Below, one piece after another: positions 53,242 through 62,746 of a stretch of DNA of 64,000 nt. Each line of letters starts with the position of its first letter. The stretch's first letter is position 1. The position numbers were made by a program, and so were the translations under genes. The notes below the pieces were generated by a model, which worked only from the letters and a program-made list of their open reading frames with translations, had not been told where the DNA came from and searched no databases. Origin of the DNA: Microbacterium sp. Se63.02b. GTDB taxonomy: Bacteria; Actinomycetota; Actinomycetes; Actinomycetales; Microbacteriaceae. The stretch covers positions 310,001-374,000 of the forward strand of contig NZ_CP050453.1 of the NCBI RefSeq assembly GCF_014171575.1. Reading direction: 5' to 3'.

Positions 53242-54587
53242 GTGACGCGTTCGATCTGCTGGTCATCGGTGCAGGCATGGCGGGCACGTCCGCTGCGAAC
53301 AAGTGTGCGGCGCAGGGCTGGCGGGTCGGGATTGTCGACGCGTTACCCTACGGCGGTACCTGCGCGCTCCGGGGATGCGACCCGAAAAAGATCCTCCGCC
53401 GCGGCGCCGAAATCGTCGATGCCGCCCGGCTGATGAACGACACCGGCATCACAGAAGGCGGCCTCCGTGTCGACTGGCCGGCCCTGATGCGGCGCAAGCG
53501 CGGCTTCACCGACGGTGTCCCGAAAGGCATGGAAGACGAACTCACCGGCAACGGTGCCACCACTTTTCACGGCCACGCCGAGTTCACTGGCCCGAACACC
53601 CTCACCATCGATGGCACTACCCACCACGCCGACCGCTTCCTCATCGCCACCGGGGCCACCCCGAGGCCGTTGACGTTCCCCGGTGCGGCACACCTCATCG
53701 ACAGCACCCAATTCCTCGACCTCGATGCTCTACCGCAGCGGATCGTGTTCATCGGCGGCGGCTTCATCTCGTTCGAGTTCGCGCACATCGCCGCCCGCGC
53801 CGGCGCGCAGTGCACGATCATCGACCACGGCCCGCGACCCCTGCGCGAGTTCGACCCCGACCTGGTGGAGTTGCTGACCTCCCGCACCGAGCAAGCCGGC
53901 ATCCACGTCTACCGAAACACCAACGTCACCGCCATCGAGGCCACCCCCGCCGGGTTCCAGATCAGCATCAACACCCACGGCACGACCACCCGTCTTGACG
54001 CGGACCTCGTCGTTCATGGAGCAGGTCGCGTCCCCGCCCTCGATGGCCTCCATTTGGACGCTGCCGGTATTGCCGGCAGCCTACGTGGAGTCACCGTCGC
54101 CGGGCACCTGCAAAGCACCACCAACCCCGCCGTCTATGCCGCAGGAGACGCCGCCGACACCGCGGGACGTCCCCTGACTCCGGTGGCCGTGTTTGAGGGG
54201 AAAGTCGCCGCGTCGAACATGCTCAAAGGAACCACCACAGCACCCGACTACACCGGGGTCCCCACGACCGTGTTCACCATCCCGGAGCTGAACCGGGTCG
54301 GCCTCCTCGAAGAAGAAGCCGCCACAAGCCACAACACCGCCGTTCGCTTCACTGACACCAGCAACTGGTACTCCACCTACCGGGTCGCCGAAACCACCGC
54401 CGCCGCGAAGATCATCATCGATACCGACACCGATCAGATCCTTGGCGCGCACCTGCTCGGCCCCGGCTACTCCGAACTGATCAACACCTTCGGCATCGCC
54501 ATCAAACTGGGTCTCACCACCCGGCAACTCAAATCCACCACCGCCACCTACCCCTCCCTCGGCTCCGACCTCGGCTCCCTACTCTGA
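53238..54587 (+). CDS. Mercuric-reductase-like pyridine nucleotide-disulfide oxidoreductase
   Basis: 449 aa. FAD motif LLVIGAGMAGTSAANKCA (about residues 7-24), redox disulfide GGTCALRGCDPKK (C43/C48 region), NAD(P)H motif IVFIGGGFISFEFAHIAARAG shown in part, and a dimerisation domain ending TYPSLGSDLGSLL. It lacks the N-terminal HMA domain and the C-terminal vicinal cysteines of MerA, and the HPT..E catalytic motif of glutathione reductase is TYPSLGSD, so the substrate is uncertain; Hg(II) or another thiophilic oxidant is suggested by the MerR gene. GTG start overlapping the preceding stop. Confidence 0.78.
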   Translation: MSDAFDLLVIGAGMAGTSAANKCAAQGWRVGIVDALPYGGTCALRGCDPKKILRRGAEIVDAARLMNDTGITEGGLRVDWPALMRRKRGFTDGVPKGMEDELTGNGATTFHGHAEFTGPNTLTIDGTTHHADRFLIATGATPRPLTFPGAAHLIDSTQFLDLDALPQRIVFIGGGFISFEFAHIAARAGAQCTIIDHGPRPLREFDPDLVELLTSRTEQAGIHVYRNTNVTAIEATPAGFQISINTHGTTTRLDADLVVHGAGRVPALDGLHLDAAGIAGSLRGVTVAGHLQSTTNPAVYAAGDAADTAGRPLTPVAVFEGKVAASNMLKGTTTAPDYTGVPTTVFTIPELNRVGLLEEEAATSHNTAVRFTDTSNWYSTYRVAETTAAAKIIIDTDTDQILGAHLLGPGYSELINTFGIAIKLGLTTRQLKSTTATYPSLGSDLGSLL

Positions 54588-54651
54588 CCAACTAACACAC
54601 AGAGCCGACTACCTCTGCTTTCCGTCAGTTGCCGGCCAGCCACACCCGTCA

Positions 54652-54685
54652 CTAAGCGATCACAAAACACCGCCAAAAAGCGACA
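54652..54685 (-). repeat. Right inverted end of the tni element
   Basis: Read inward on the minus strand: TGTCGCTTTTTGGCGG then TGTTTTGTGATCGCTTAG. It matches the left end at 21 of 23 bases over its inner part. Confidence 0.75.
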
Positions 54686-54916
54686 ATGTCCACACGTCGC
54701 CCCGCCGTAACCCCCTGCCGAAACGTTAGGGCGCCGAAACGGGTGGTGTATGGGTTTCGGCGCAGGTTCTGCCGACCGCCAACCATCCGTATTCGGGGTC
54801 TGGATGTGCGCGCGTTTTGACCGTCGTCCTGCATGAGTCGGCCTGACGATCTGACTTTCCTCGCGACCGCAGCTGGCTTCATTGCCACTCCGAAGGGAGG
54901 CGGCCCCCAGCACTCT

Positions 54917-54986
54917 GCTTTAGATCGGACTCAGTCCGGCTCAGCCTCGGGTAGTCCGATGTAAAGCATCTAGTCCGATCTAAAGC
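54917..54986. repeat. Right island-edge repeats
   Basis: GCTTTAGATCGGACT (54917-54931), AGTCCGATGTAAAGC (54953-54967) and AGTCCGATCTAAAGC (54972-54986): the first and last are perfect inverted copies. CGGACTCAGTCCG (54926-54938) matches the left-edge palindrome except for its central base. Confidence 0.7.
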
Positions 54987-55033
54987 CGCAAGTCACAAGT
55001 CGGCCCTTGACATCCGCCGCGCTCAGGCATAAC

Positions 55034-55053
55034 GTACAACCAAATGGTTGCAC
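55034..55053. promoter_or_regulatory. Operator across the start of the backbone ArsR gene
   Basis: CAACCA (55037-55042) and TGGTTG (55045-55050) with matching outer GT/AC; the ATG at 55044 lies inside. Typical autoregulatory site for an ArsR repressor. Confidence 0.6.
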
Positions 55054-55433
55054 AAAGAGAACTGAGCGAAGCGGAGGTCGACCGTGTCTTCCACGCACTG
55101 GCGACGTCGACCCGGCGCGACATCCTGCGCCGGACGATCGAGCGGGAGCAGTCCGTCTCGACCCTCGCCGCCGACTACGAGATGTCATTCGCCGCGGTGC
55201 AGAAGCACGTCGCCGTGCTCGAGGCCGCGAACCTCATCGTCAAGCGCGCCGAGGGACGCGAGCGGCTCGTCCGCGCGAACCCCGAGATGATCGCCCGCGC
55301 CAGGGCGCTCCTCGCCCGATACGAAGAGCTGTGGCGGTCGCGCATCGCCCGACTCGACGACCTGCTGGCCGAGACACCTCGATCCGGCGCATCCGACAAC
55401 AGCGACACCAACGAGAACGAACAAGGAGACTGA
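55044..55433 (+). CDS. ArsR-family repressor of the AHSA1 gene
   Basis: 129 aa with the winged helix RVFHALATSTRRDILRRTIE and VSTLAADYEMSFAAVQKHVAVLEAANLI; no metal-binding cysteines. This subfamily is regularly paired with an AHSA1/SRPBCC gene, as here (one base apart). The ligand is unknown. Confidence 0.85.
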   Translation: MVAQRELSEAEVDRVFHALATSTRRDILRRTIEREQSVSTLAADYEMSFAAVQKHVAVLEAANLIVKRAEGRERLVRANPEMIARARALLARYEELWRSRIARLDDLLAETPRSGASDNSDTNENEQGD

Positions 55434-55434
55434 A

Positions 55435-56411
55435 ATGCCTGTCACCGACGTCACCACCGATGCCGACAACCTCACCATGACCGTGGTCGCGGACTTCGCC
55501 GCCCCGGTCGAGCGGGTCTGGAGCGCCTACAGCGACCCGCGCCAGCTCGAACGCTTCTGGGGTCCTCCCGGATGGCCGGCGACCTTCACCTCGTGGGACC
55601 ACACGGTCGGCGGTCGCGCGGTCTACTCCATGAACGGTCCACGGGGCGAGAAGTCGTCCGGGGCATGGGAGTTCGTGTCGATCGATGCGCCCCGCAGCTT
55701 CGAGGTCATCGACTCGTTCGTCGACGAGGACGGCAACCCGCTCGACGGCTTCCCTGCACAGCGGATGTCGTTCGCGTTCGAGCCGACCGCCGCCGGCACC
55801 CGCATGGTCACGACGAGCCACTTCGACTCGGTCGACGCTCTCGAACAGGTCGTCGAGATGGGCCAGGTCGAGGGCATCAAGATGGCCATGAGTCAGCTCG
55901 ACGCCGTGCTGCAGGACCTCCGCGAGTACGCGCAGGGCAAGGGCACGAGGGTCGAGCTGCTCGACGACACGCACGTGCGCATCACGCGTCTGGTCGAGGG
56001 CCCGCGCGAGCTCGTGTGGCGCGCGCACTTCGAGCCCGAGCTGATCCGCAAGTGGATGCTCGGCCCCGACGGCTGGGAGATGACGGAGTGCGTCGCCGCC
56101 ACCGAGGTCGGTCAGTCGTACCGCAACTCCTGGGCGCCGGTCGGCGACACCGAGGGCGAGCCGTTCGGGTTCGAGGGCGAGGCGCTCCTGATCGACGCCC
56201 CCGTCGCGCGGTCACCACCGAGCGGATGCAGGGCCTGCCGACCGAGACTCTGAACGATCTCAACCTCTATGAGGAGGACGGCGCGACCCTCGTCACGCTG
56301 CTCGTCGAATACCCCGACAAGGAGACGCGCGACATGATCCTCGCCACTGGCATGGCCGACGGGATGGAGGCGTCGTTCGCCCGCCTGGAGCGGGAGCTGC
56401 TCACCGTCTGA
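55435..56411 (+). pseudogene. Tandem AHSA1/SRPBCC protein with one frameshift
   Basis: Two Activator-of-Hsp90-like SRPBCC domains in one chain: FAAPVERVWSAYSDPRQLERFWGPPG begins the first (shown in part) and VEGPRELVWRAHFEPELIRKWMLGPDGW the second. The frame breaks at a run of five C (56198-56202); adding one C restores GEALLIDAP-RRAVTTERMQGLPTETLNDL and a 325-aa protein ending in LERELLTV. An intact gene with a consensus error is the likelier reading. Role: ligand-binding partner of the preceding ArsR. Confidence 0.75.
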
Positions 56412-56436
56412 GCGCGGCGCCGCGTCCACAACTCAG

Positions 56437-56473
56437 GAAGACCGGCCGGTCCGCCCAGGACCGGCCGGTCTTC
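56437..56473. terminator. Bidirectional terminator
   Basis: GAAGACCGGCCGGTCC (56437-56452) and its exact complement (56458-56473) around GCCCA, a perfect 16-bp stem between two convergent genes. Confidence 0.8.
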
Positions 56474-56503
56474 GGGTTCCGGCTGAGAGTGTTCCTGGAG
56501 TGC

Positions 56504-57890
56504 TCACCGCACGGGTGACGACACCTGCCACGCGGGGTGGGTCGGGTGCGGGCGGGCTCCGGACCGGTCGCGCGACAGACGCTCCCGCAGCGTCTCCCCG
56601 TCGCGATAGCTCGATCGGGCGAGACCGCGTCGCCGCAGCTCCGGCACGGCGAGTTCGATGAAGTCGCGCGCCGACTCGAAGCTCACATCCTGGCTCAGGT
56701 TGAAACCGTCGAGGTGGGCGTAGTCGGCGATCTCCTCGAGCCGAGTGGCGACCTGCACCGGGTCGCCGACGATCGACCAGTCGCCTCCGATCCCCTTCCG
56801 CGAGCTCGGCGCCTTCGCGACGAGGTCGCCGACCGTCTGCCCAGGACGCCACTCCCGGATCAGCAGCCGGTACCCGTGATCTTCGCGCCGGATGATGTCT
56901 TCGACGAGCTCTGTCGGGTCGTAGCGGGTCAGGTCGGGAGTGCGGGCAGGCTGTGTGAGAGCCTCCCGGGCGTGCGATATCGGGCGTAGTCCGCCGCCTT
57001 CTCGCGCGCCGCCTGCTCGGTCTCCGCGACGACGACGTGCGCGCCGGCGAGGAAGGAGATGGTGTCGGGATCACGGCCGAACTCCGCCGCCTGCACACGG
57101 ATCGCGTCGACGTTCGCACGGATGTCGTCGAGGGTCGATCCGCCGACGAACACGACCTCCGCGTGCTTCGCCGCGAACGAAAGCCCCGAAGCGAACTGCC
57201 TGCCTGGAAGAGCACGGGCACGCGCTGGGCGCTGGGTGCGGTCAGGCTGGGACCGGCCACTCGGAACCGAGAGCCGACATGGTCGATGTAGCGCACGGCG
57301 TCCGGCTCGGCGTAGACGCGCCTGTCACGGTCGGCGGTGATCGCGTCGTCGTCCCACGACTCCAGCAGCAGGCGGTACACGACGTCGAGGAACTCGTCGG
57401 CGATCTCATACCGGGCGTCGTGCTCGATCTGATCTGCGAGGCCGAAGTTCCTCGCCGCGTTCGTGAGGTACGAGGTGACGATGTTCCAGCCGATGCGCCC
57501 CTTCGACAGGTGATCGAGCGTGGCGAGCCGTCGCGCGAACGTGAAGGGAGGCTCGTAGGTCGTCGAGAACGTCGCGACCAGCCCGAGGTGGTCGGTGGCG
57601 TCCGCGAGCGCCCCCAGCACGATGAGGGGATCGAGCGCCGGGATCTGGAAACCTTCGCGCACGGCGGTGCCGAGTCCGTCGTCGAACACGTCGTATGCGC
57701 CGAGCACATCGGCGAGGAACAGCTCGTCGAACGTCCCGTACTCGAGCAGCGAGCCGAGCTCTCGCCAGAACCCGATGTCGGCGACACGGTGACGCTGATC
57801 CAGCGGGTGCGTCCACAGCCCGTGCGACAGGTGCACGGGGGATGCCATCTCGAAGAGGCTCAGCACGAGAGGCCGATCGCGCTCGCTCAC
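56504..57890 (-). pseudogene. FMN-dependent monooxygenase (NtaA/SnaA/DszA type), two frameshifts
   Basis: Bacterial-luciferase-fold monooxygenase acting with reduced FMN from a partner reductase. The N-terminal ~235 residues are intact (VADIGFWRELGSLLEYGTFDELFLADVLG, LGLVATFSTTYEPPFTFARRLATLD, GWNIVTS; parts only). Frame breaks occur near 57,197 (LFQAG / QFASGLSFAAKHAEVVFVGG) and 56,968 (YRTPG / EALTQPARTPDLTRYDP). Adding one base at each gives a 462-aa protein of normal family length. It overlaps the upstream acyl-CoA-dehydrogenase-like gene (GTGA). Both breaks are probably consensus errors. Confidence 0.75.
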
Positions 57891-59197
57891 GCGGTGCCCT
57901 CGCTCTCCGAGACGGTCGCGCTTTCGTCGGCGGCACCGGCGGCGGCTTCATCGGACGCAGAATCCTGCACGGCATCCGTTCCGCTCTCCCGTGCCTCACG
58001 CTCCGCGAACGGATCGGGCAGTGCACCGAAGAGCACCCGGTGCCCGACCGCGCGCTGTCGCGCGGCGATCGGGTTGTGCACGCCGATCGTCCTGGCGTTG
58101 CGCCAGTGCCTGTCGAGTGCTCGGCTCTGCGCGACGGATGACGATCCGCCGACGTCGAAGACATCCGTGGTCACCGACAGCACCAGGGGTATCACGGCGA
58201 TCTGCGCCGAGTACGCGGCAACGTCGGCCGCCTCGTACGGTTCTCTCTCCGAGACGCCGTCCAGCGCAGCGCGGTGCGCATCGTCGATCCGCTGCGCAGC
58301 GTGCAGCACGGCCGCCTCGGCCGCGAAGGCGGACCCCGCAGCTCTGCCGAGCACGGCCTGCGACAACGGGTCGTCCTGCGCCGCCGCCCCGCTGAGCAGC
58401 GGTCTCGTGCGCGAGCGTACGTAGTCCGCGGCGTCGTCGACGGCCGCGTGCCCGATACCGGCCACCACGGCGAGGAGGAAGAGCTGGTAGAAGCCGGAGA
58501 TGTAGCTGCGGTCGCGCGCTCCGGGCGAGTACACCGTGAGATGTGCGGAATCGACCACGACCTCCGAGAAGGCGGTCGTCCCGGTTCCGGTCAGGCGCTG
58601 GCCGAACCCGACCCAGTCGTCGTGGACCGTGACTCCTGGGGCATCGAGCGGAACCGCGATGGTGGCGTGACGGTCCCGGTATCGCGCGGTGACGTTCGCC
58701 CAGTCCGAGAAGATCGTGCCCGTGCTGTAGTACTTCTCACCGTCGAGCACGAGGGTGCCGTCATCCTTCTCGGTGATGACGGTGTTGCTCTCCGTCGGCG
58801 CCCCGCTTCCCGGCTCGCTCTGTGCATTGCCGACCACCACGCCGGCGACGGCCTGCTCCCCCCAATGCCGGCGATACTCCGGATCCTCATGCGTGAGCCG
58901 CACCTCGAGGAAGGCGAAGTGCCCGCGCCAGATGTGGGCGACGTTGGAGTCGGCTCTGGCGAGTTCGATGAGGAGGCGGAAGAGGTCCACCGCGGATGCC
59001 CCATCGCCGCCGTACTCCTCGGGCACGCGTACGGCCCCGAATCCGGCATCCCGCAGCAGCCGGATCTGTTCGAACGGGAGCGTGCGGTTGCTCTCCCGGT
59101 CCGTCGCACCGGAGGCGATCTCGGCGAACACCGGACGGAATCGCTCGGCGAGGCGCTGGTAGGTGCTGACCGGTGGGGTCGATGTGGGGGCGGTCAT
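57887..59197 (-). CDS. Acyl-CoA-dehydrogenase-fold flavin monooxygenase (DszC/SfnB type)
   Basis: 436 aa: N-terminal helical domain (AGFGAVRVPEEYGGDGAS), middle beta domain (GVVVGNAQSEPGSGAPTESNT, LDGEKYYSTGTIFSDWANV; parts shown) and C-terminal four-helix bundle (DVGGSSSVAQSRALDRHWRNARTI). This group oxidises sulfur or nitrogen compounds with flavin. It has an extra acidic/Ala C-terminal tail. Between a peptide-type importer and an FMN monooxygenase, it suggests scavenging of an imported organosulfur compound. Start overlaps the ATPase stop. Confidence 0.85.
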   Translation of the reverse strand: MTAPTSTPPVSTYQRLAERFRPVFAEIASGATDRESNRTLPFEQIRLLRDAGFGAVRVPEEYGGDGASAVDLFRLLIELARADSNVAHIWRGHFAFLEVRLTHEDPEYRRHWGEQAVAGVVVGNAQSEPGSGAPTESNTVITEKDDGTLVLDGEKYYSTGTIFSDWANVTARYRDRHATIAVPLDAPGVTVHDDWVGFGQRLTGTGTTAFSEVVVDSAHLTVYSPGARDRSYISGFYQLFLLAVVAGIGHAAVDDAADYVRSRTRPLLSGAAAQDDPLSQAVLGRAAGSAFAAEAAVLHAAQRIDDAHRAALDGVSEREPYEAADVAAYSAQIAVIPLVLSVTTDVFDVGGSSSVAQSRALDRHWRNARTIGVHNPIAARQRAVGHRVLFGALPDPFAEREARESGTDAVQDSASDEAAAGAADESATVSESEGTA

Positions 59198-60854
59198 ATG
59201 ATGCTTCCAATCGTGGGGGAGATGGGCTGGGGGGCGCCGTGGATGCGCGGGATCGCGGCGAGGAGCTCCTTCGTGTAGTCGGCCTGCGGGCGGTCGAACA
59301 CGTTCGACACCGAGTCGTGCTCGACGACCTTGCCGTTCTTCAACACGAGCACTTCATGGCTGATCGCGTTCACGACGCCGAGATCATGCGAGATCAGCAG
59401 AAGGGCGACCTGCGTCTCCTGCTGGATGCGGACGAGGAGATCGAGGATCTGCGCCTGGATCGACACGTCTAGTGCCGACACCGGCTCGTCGCCGACGATG
59501 ATCGTCGGTTCCAGAGCGAGAGCCCGGGCGATCGCGACGCGCTGGCGCTGTCCGCCGGACAGCTGCAGCGGTCGCCGGTCGAGCAGCAGCGCGCTCAGCT
59601 CGACGTGGTCGAGGAGCTCACGGACGCGCAGTCGACGGCCGGTGCGATCGTGGCGGCCGAGCACCCCGACCGCCTCGGTCAGGATCCGATCGATCGAGTG
59701 CCGCGGATCGAATGAGCTCAGCGGGTCCTGGTACACGGCCTGGATGCGCTGACGGAGAGCGGATCGCTCGCGTCGTTCGACATCCGTCCAGCGGGTGCCG
59801 ACGACTCGGACCTCTCCGGTATCCGCTCTCTCCTGGCCCAACAGGATGCGGCCCGCCGTGGTCTTGCCCGATCCGGACTCTCCGACGAGCCCCAGCGTGC
59901 GACCCGGGTGCAGGGTGAACGAGACATCGTCGAGCGCCCGCAGCGCGGACCCGCCCGGAAGGCGGAACGTCCGGCTGATGTGGTCCACCTCCGCCACGGT
60001 GACACCGGCCGAGGGAACAGGCCCGTCTTCGAGCGCGGCACGATCCACGACGGTCGCGGCCCGCCGTGGGCGGTGCGAGGGGATCGAGGCGATGAGCCGG
60101 CGGGTGTAGGAGTGTTCGGGCGCGGCGAACACGTCGGCGGTCGTGCCGGTCTCGACGATCCTTCCGTCCTTCATCACGATCACTCGGTCGGCGATCTGCG
60201 AGACGACGGCGAGATCGTGGGTGATCAGCAGGAGCGTGCGCCCCTGTTCCTTGAACAGCTCGAGCAGGCGGAGGATCTGCGCCTGCACGGTCACATCCAG
60301 CGCCGTCGTCGCTTCGTCGAGGATGAGGAACGGCGGCCGTGCCGCGATGGCACTGGCGATCAGGGCACGCTGGCGCAGGCCGCCGGAGAGCTCGTGGGGG
60401 CGCTGGTGGCGTCTCAGCTCCGGCTCGGGCACTCCGACGTCTCGGAGCAGCGCGTGCACCTCGTCCCGCCGACGCGAGGCGTCCCAGGCGAAGTGCTCGC
60501 GCAGCGGTTCTTCGATCTCGCGGCCGATCGTCCGGAGGGGTCGAGCGAGACGAGCGCGTCTTGGAGGACGAATCCGATCTCGCCTCCGCGGATGCCGCGC
60601 CAGGCGCGCTTCGAGGCCGTCCGGAGATCGTGGTCGCCGAAGCGCAGCGCGTTCGCGCTCACGCCGCTGTCCGGACCGGTGAGCCCGACGAGCGTGCGTG
60701 CCGTGACGCTCTTGCCCGACCCGGATTCGCCGACGATCGCGACGGTCTCGCCGGCCTCGACCGAGAACGAGATCCCGTGGACGACGTCGAGACGATCCGC
60801 GTGGCGACCGAACGAGATGCGCAGGCCCGCGACGTCGAGAAGGGGTCGGCTCAT
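59194..60854 (-). pseudogene. Fused oligopeptide-type ABC ATPase (DppD-DppF), one frameshift
   Basis: Double ATPase of about 553 aa. First domain: Walker A GESGSGKS, HELSGGLRQRALIAS signature, Walker B FLILDEATTALD. Second: GESGSGKTTAGR, LQLSGGQRQRVAIARA, IIVGDEPVSALD. The frame breaks at a run of four C on the coding strand (60537-60540); one extra C gives SLDPLRTIGREIEEPLREHF. Start ATG at 60854 overlaps the permease stop (ATGA). Probably intact in the organism. Confidence 0.8.
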
Positions 60855-61750
60855 CGCTTTCCCTCCAGACGGCGCTGCAGTGTTCGGCCGATCGTGGTCG
60901 TGGAGACCACCAGAGCGGTGATCGTCAGCCCGGGGAAGATGCCGTACCACCAGGCGCGCTCGAGGAAGTTGCGTGAGATCGACAGCATCGATCCCCACTC
61001 CGGGGTGGGCGGCGCGACGCCGAGACCGAGGAACGTGAGCGCAGCTCCGGCGAGGGTCGCCGTGCCGACGCCGATCGTCGCGAGCACGAGCACCGGACGG
61101 ATCGCATTGGGCAGGACATGGTGCAGGGCGATCCGCGTGGGGCTGAGACCGATGCCGCGCGCCGCCTCGACATAGCCCGCGTTGCGGATGGCGAGGGTCT
61201 GGCCGCGGACGAGTCGCGCGTAGCTGGGGATTCCCGCGATGCCGATCGCGAGCAGAGTGTTGAGCAGCCCTCCACCGAAGATCGAGATGATGAGCAGAGC
61301 GAGCAGCAGCTCGGGGAACGCGAGCGACACATCGGTCACGCGCATCAGCAGGGCATCCAGGAACCGATTGCCGAGTCCGGCGGCGAGCCCGATCAGACTT
61401 CCGATCCCCAGCGCGATGATCGTCGCGCCGATGCCGAGGAACAGCGCCGGCTGGGCGCCGTAGATGATGCGGCTGAGCACGTCGCGTCCGGCTTCGTCGG
61501 TACCGAGCAGATGAGCGATGCTCGGCGGAGCGAGGACGTTCGACGTGTCGGTCGACAGGGGATCGAACGGGGCGAGGGCGGCAGGGGCGATGGCCGCGAG
61601 CACGACGACGGCGAAGAAGGCGACCGCGATCCAGAAACCGACCGGGTATCCGCGAAGGGTGCGCCGCCGCCGTGTGCGGTGTTCGTCAACGGGATCGGTC
61701 GGCGTCTGCGCGAGGACGAGACCAGGTGGGGCGAATTCTGTCACGCTCAT
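60851..61750 (-). CDS. Oligopeptide-type ABC permease (DppC-like)
   Basis: 299 aa, six membrane segments, with the leader PVGFWIAVAFFAVVV, DEAGRDVLSRIIYGAQPALF and the EAA loop YVEAARGIGLSPTRIALHHVLP. Coupled to both neighbours (ATGA overlaps). Confidence 0.9.
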   Translation of the reverse strand: MSVTEFAPPGLVLAQTPTDPVDEHRTRRRRTLRGYPVGFWIAVAFFAVVVLAAIAPAALAPFDPLSTDTSNVLAPPSIAHLLGTDEAGRDVLSRIIYGAQPALFLGIGATIIALGIGSLIGLAAGLGNRFLDALLMRVTDVSLAFPELLLALLIISIFGGGLLNTLLAIGIAGIPSYARLVRGQTLAIRNAGYVEAARGIGLSPTRIALHHVLPNAIRPVLVLATIGVGTATLAGAALTFLGLGVAPPTPEWGSMLSISRNFLERAWWYGIFPGLTITALVVSTTTIGRTLQRRLEGKR

Positions 61751-62715
61751 GCGTGTGCCTCCGTTCGGATGCGCGGATCGATGAGCGGGTAGAGCAGGTC
61801 GACGATGAAGTTGACGCCGACGTAGGCGGTCGCAGCGAGGAGCACGAGCCCGAGAACGAGCGGGACATCGCTCGCGTTCGCGGCCGTCACCAGGACGCGG
61901 CCGATACCCTGCCTGCTGAAGAGCGTCTCCGCGATCACCGCACCCCCGAGCAGGCCGCCGATCAGGAAGCCGGAGAGCGTGCTGAGGGGGATCAGCGCAT
62001 GTCGCAGCGCGTGACGGAGCCGCACGGTCACCTCGCTCACGCCGCGTGTACGCGCGGTGATGATGAACGGCTCGTCGAGGGCGTCCTCCAGTGCCCCGCG
62101 GAAGACCTGGATGAGAGCGGGAGCAGTGCTCAGACCGATCATCAGCGCCGGGAGGACGAGGGTCGCTGGGCCGTCGCTGCCGACGGACGGCAGCAGGTGC
62201 AGGGAGTAGGAGAAGATCGTCAGCAGCACGATGCCGATCCAGAATCCCGGTGCCGACAGGAAGAAGATCTCGACGACCGACGACACACGGTGCGGGATCG
62301 GACGCTTCGCGGTGAGCAGCGCGACGGCGACGGTGAGGACGATCGTGACGAGCGCTGCTGCGCCGGCGAGCTGCAGCGTCGGGCCGAGCTGCTCCCCGAT
62401 GATGTCGACTACCGGAAGGTCGCGCTGATACGAGGTGCCGAGGTCTCCGGTGAGAAGTCGTCCGAGGTAGGTGCCGTACTGCGCCCAGAGCGGCTGATCG
62501 AAACCGTATTGCTCGCGGATCGCCGCTTCTTGATCGGCGGTGAGGCTGACCTCGGCGCCGCCGACGACGGCGTACACCCGGTCTCCGGGGAGGACGTAGA
62601 GGGCCACGAAGGCGAGGCTGATGGCGCCGAAGAGCACTCCGATGCCGCTGAGGGCGCGCAGCGCCGCATGGCGCAGATACCCCGTCACCTGGTGGGCGGT
62701 TCGTGTCGAGGTCAT
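61747..62715 (-). CDS. Oligopeptide-type ABC permease (DppB-like)
   Basis: 322 aa, six membrane segments, periplasmic loop with QPLWAQYGTYLGRLLTGDLGTS and EAA loop FIITARTRGVSEVTVRLRHALRHALIP (parts). It starts 31 bp after the binding-protein gene. Confidence 0.9.
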   Translation of the reverse strand: MTSTRTAHQVTGYLRHAALRALSGIGVLFGAISLAFVALYVLPGDRVYAVVGGAEVSLTADQEAAIREQYGFDQPLWAQYGTYLGRLLTGDLGTSYQRDLPVVDIIGEQLGPTLQLAGAAALVTIVLTVAVALLTAKRPIPHRVSSVVEIFFLSAPGFWIGIVLLTIFSYSLHLLPSVGSDGPATLVLPALMIGLSTAPALIQVFRGALEDALDEPFIITARTRGVSEVTVRLRHALRHALIPLSTLSGFLIGGLLGGAVIAETLFSRQGIGRVLVTAANASDVPLVLGLVLLAATAYVGVNFIVDLLYPLIDPRIRTEAHA

Positions 62716-62746
62716 GGGGCTCCGGGGGATGGTCGCCGGCGGAAGG

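Larger units (their letters stand above)
49433..54685. mobile_element. TniA/TniB/resolvase transposon with mercury-type cargo
   Basis: About 5.2 kb bounded by inverted ends: 49453-49475 and the reverse complement of 54652-54674 match at 21 of 23 positions. Contents: TniB-type ATPase, DDE transposase, serine resolvase, MerR regulator, thioredoxin-fold protein, flavoprotein reductase. The organisation follows the Tn5053/Tn402 plan. The right end is TGTCGCTTTTTGG read inward; the exact left base is unresolved (between 49,433 and 49,441) and no clear 5-bp target duplication is seen. Confidence 0.75.
7088..54986. mobile_element. Putative 48-kb accessory island (defence, arsenic, copper, cadmium, mobile modules)
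   Basis: Bounded on the left by CGGACTAAGTCCG + GTGTAAAGC (7088-7109) and on the right by CGGACTCAGTCCG (54926-54938) with three copies of AGTCCGAT(C/G)TAAAGC (54917-54986). Everything between is toxin-antitoxin, defence-like, metal-resistance or transposition genes; both flanks carry ordinary uptake and metabolism genes. No integrase gene is present inside, so how the whole segment moved is unknown. The limits are inferred from the shared repeats and from gene content. Confidence 0.55.
54588..55043. other. Gene-free right edge of the island
   Basis: No gene. Contains the right inverted end of the tni element (54652-54685), a cluster of palindrome-like half-sites (TGCCGAAACG and GCGCCGAAACGGG near 54,717-54,743), the right island-edge repeats (54917-54986) and the ArsR operator. 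Confidence 0.65.

Noticed and set aside
7088..54986. Island-edge repeats as the ends of the Tn7-like element
   Set aside because: TnsA should lie next to one end, but the tns genes are about 19 kb from the nearer edge, so these repeats probably belong to something else.
56940..58424. 494-codon plus-strand frame across the two flavin-enzyme genes
   Set aside because: Low-complexity Arg/Ser translation; the minus strand carries the recognisable enzymes.
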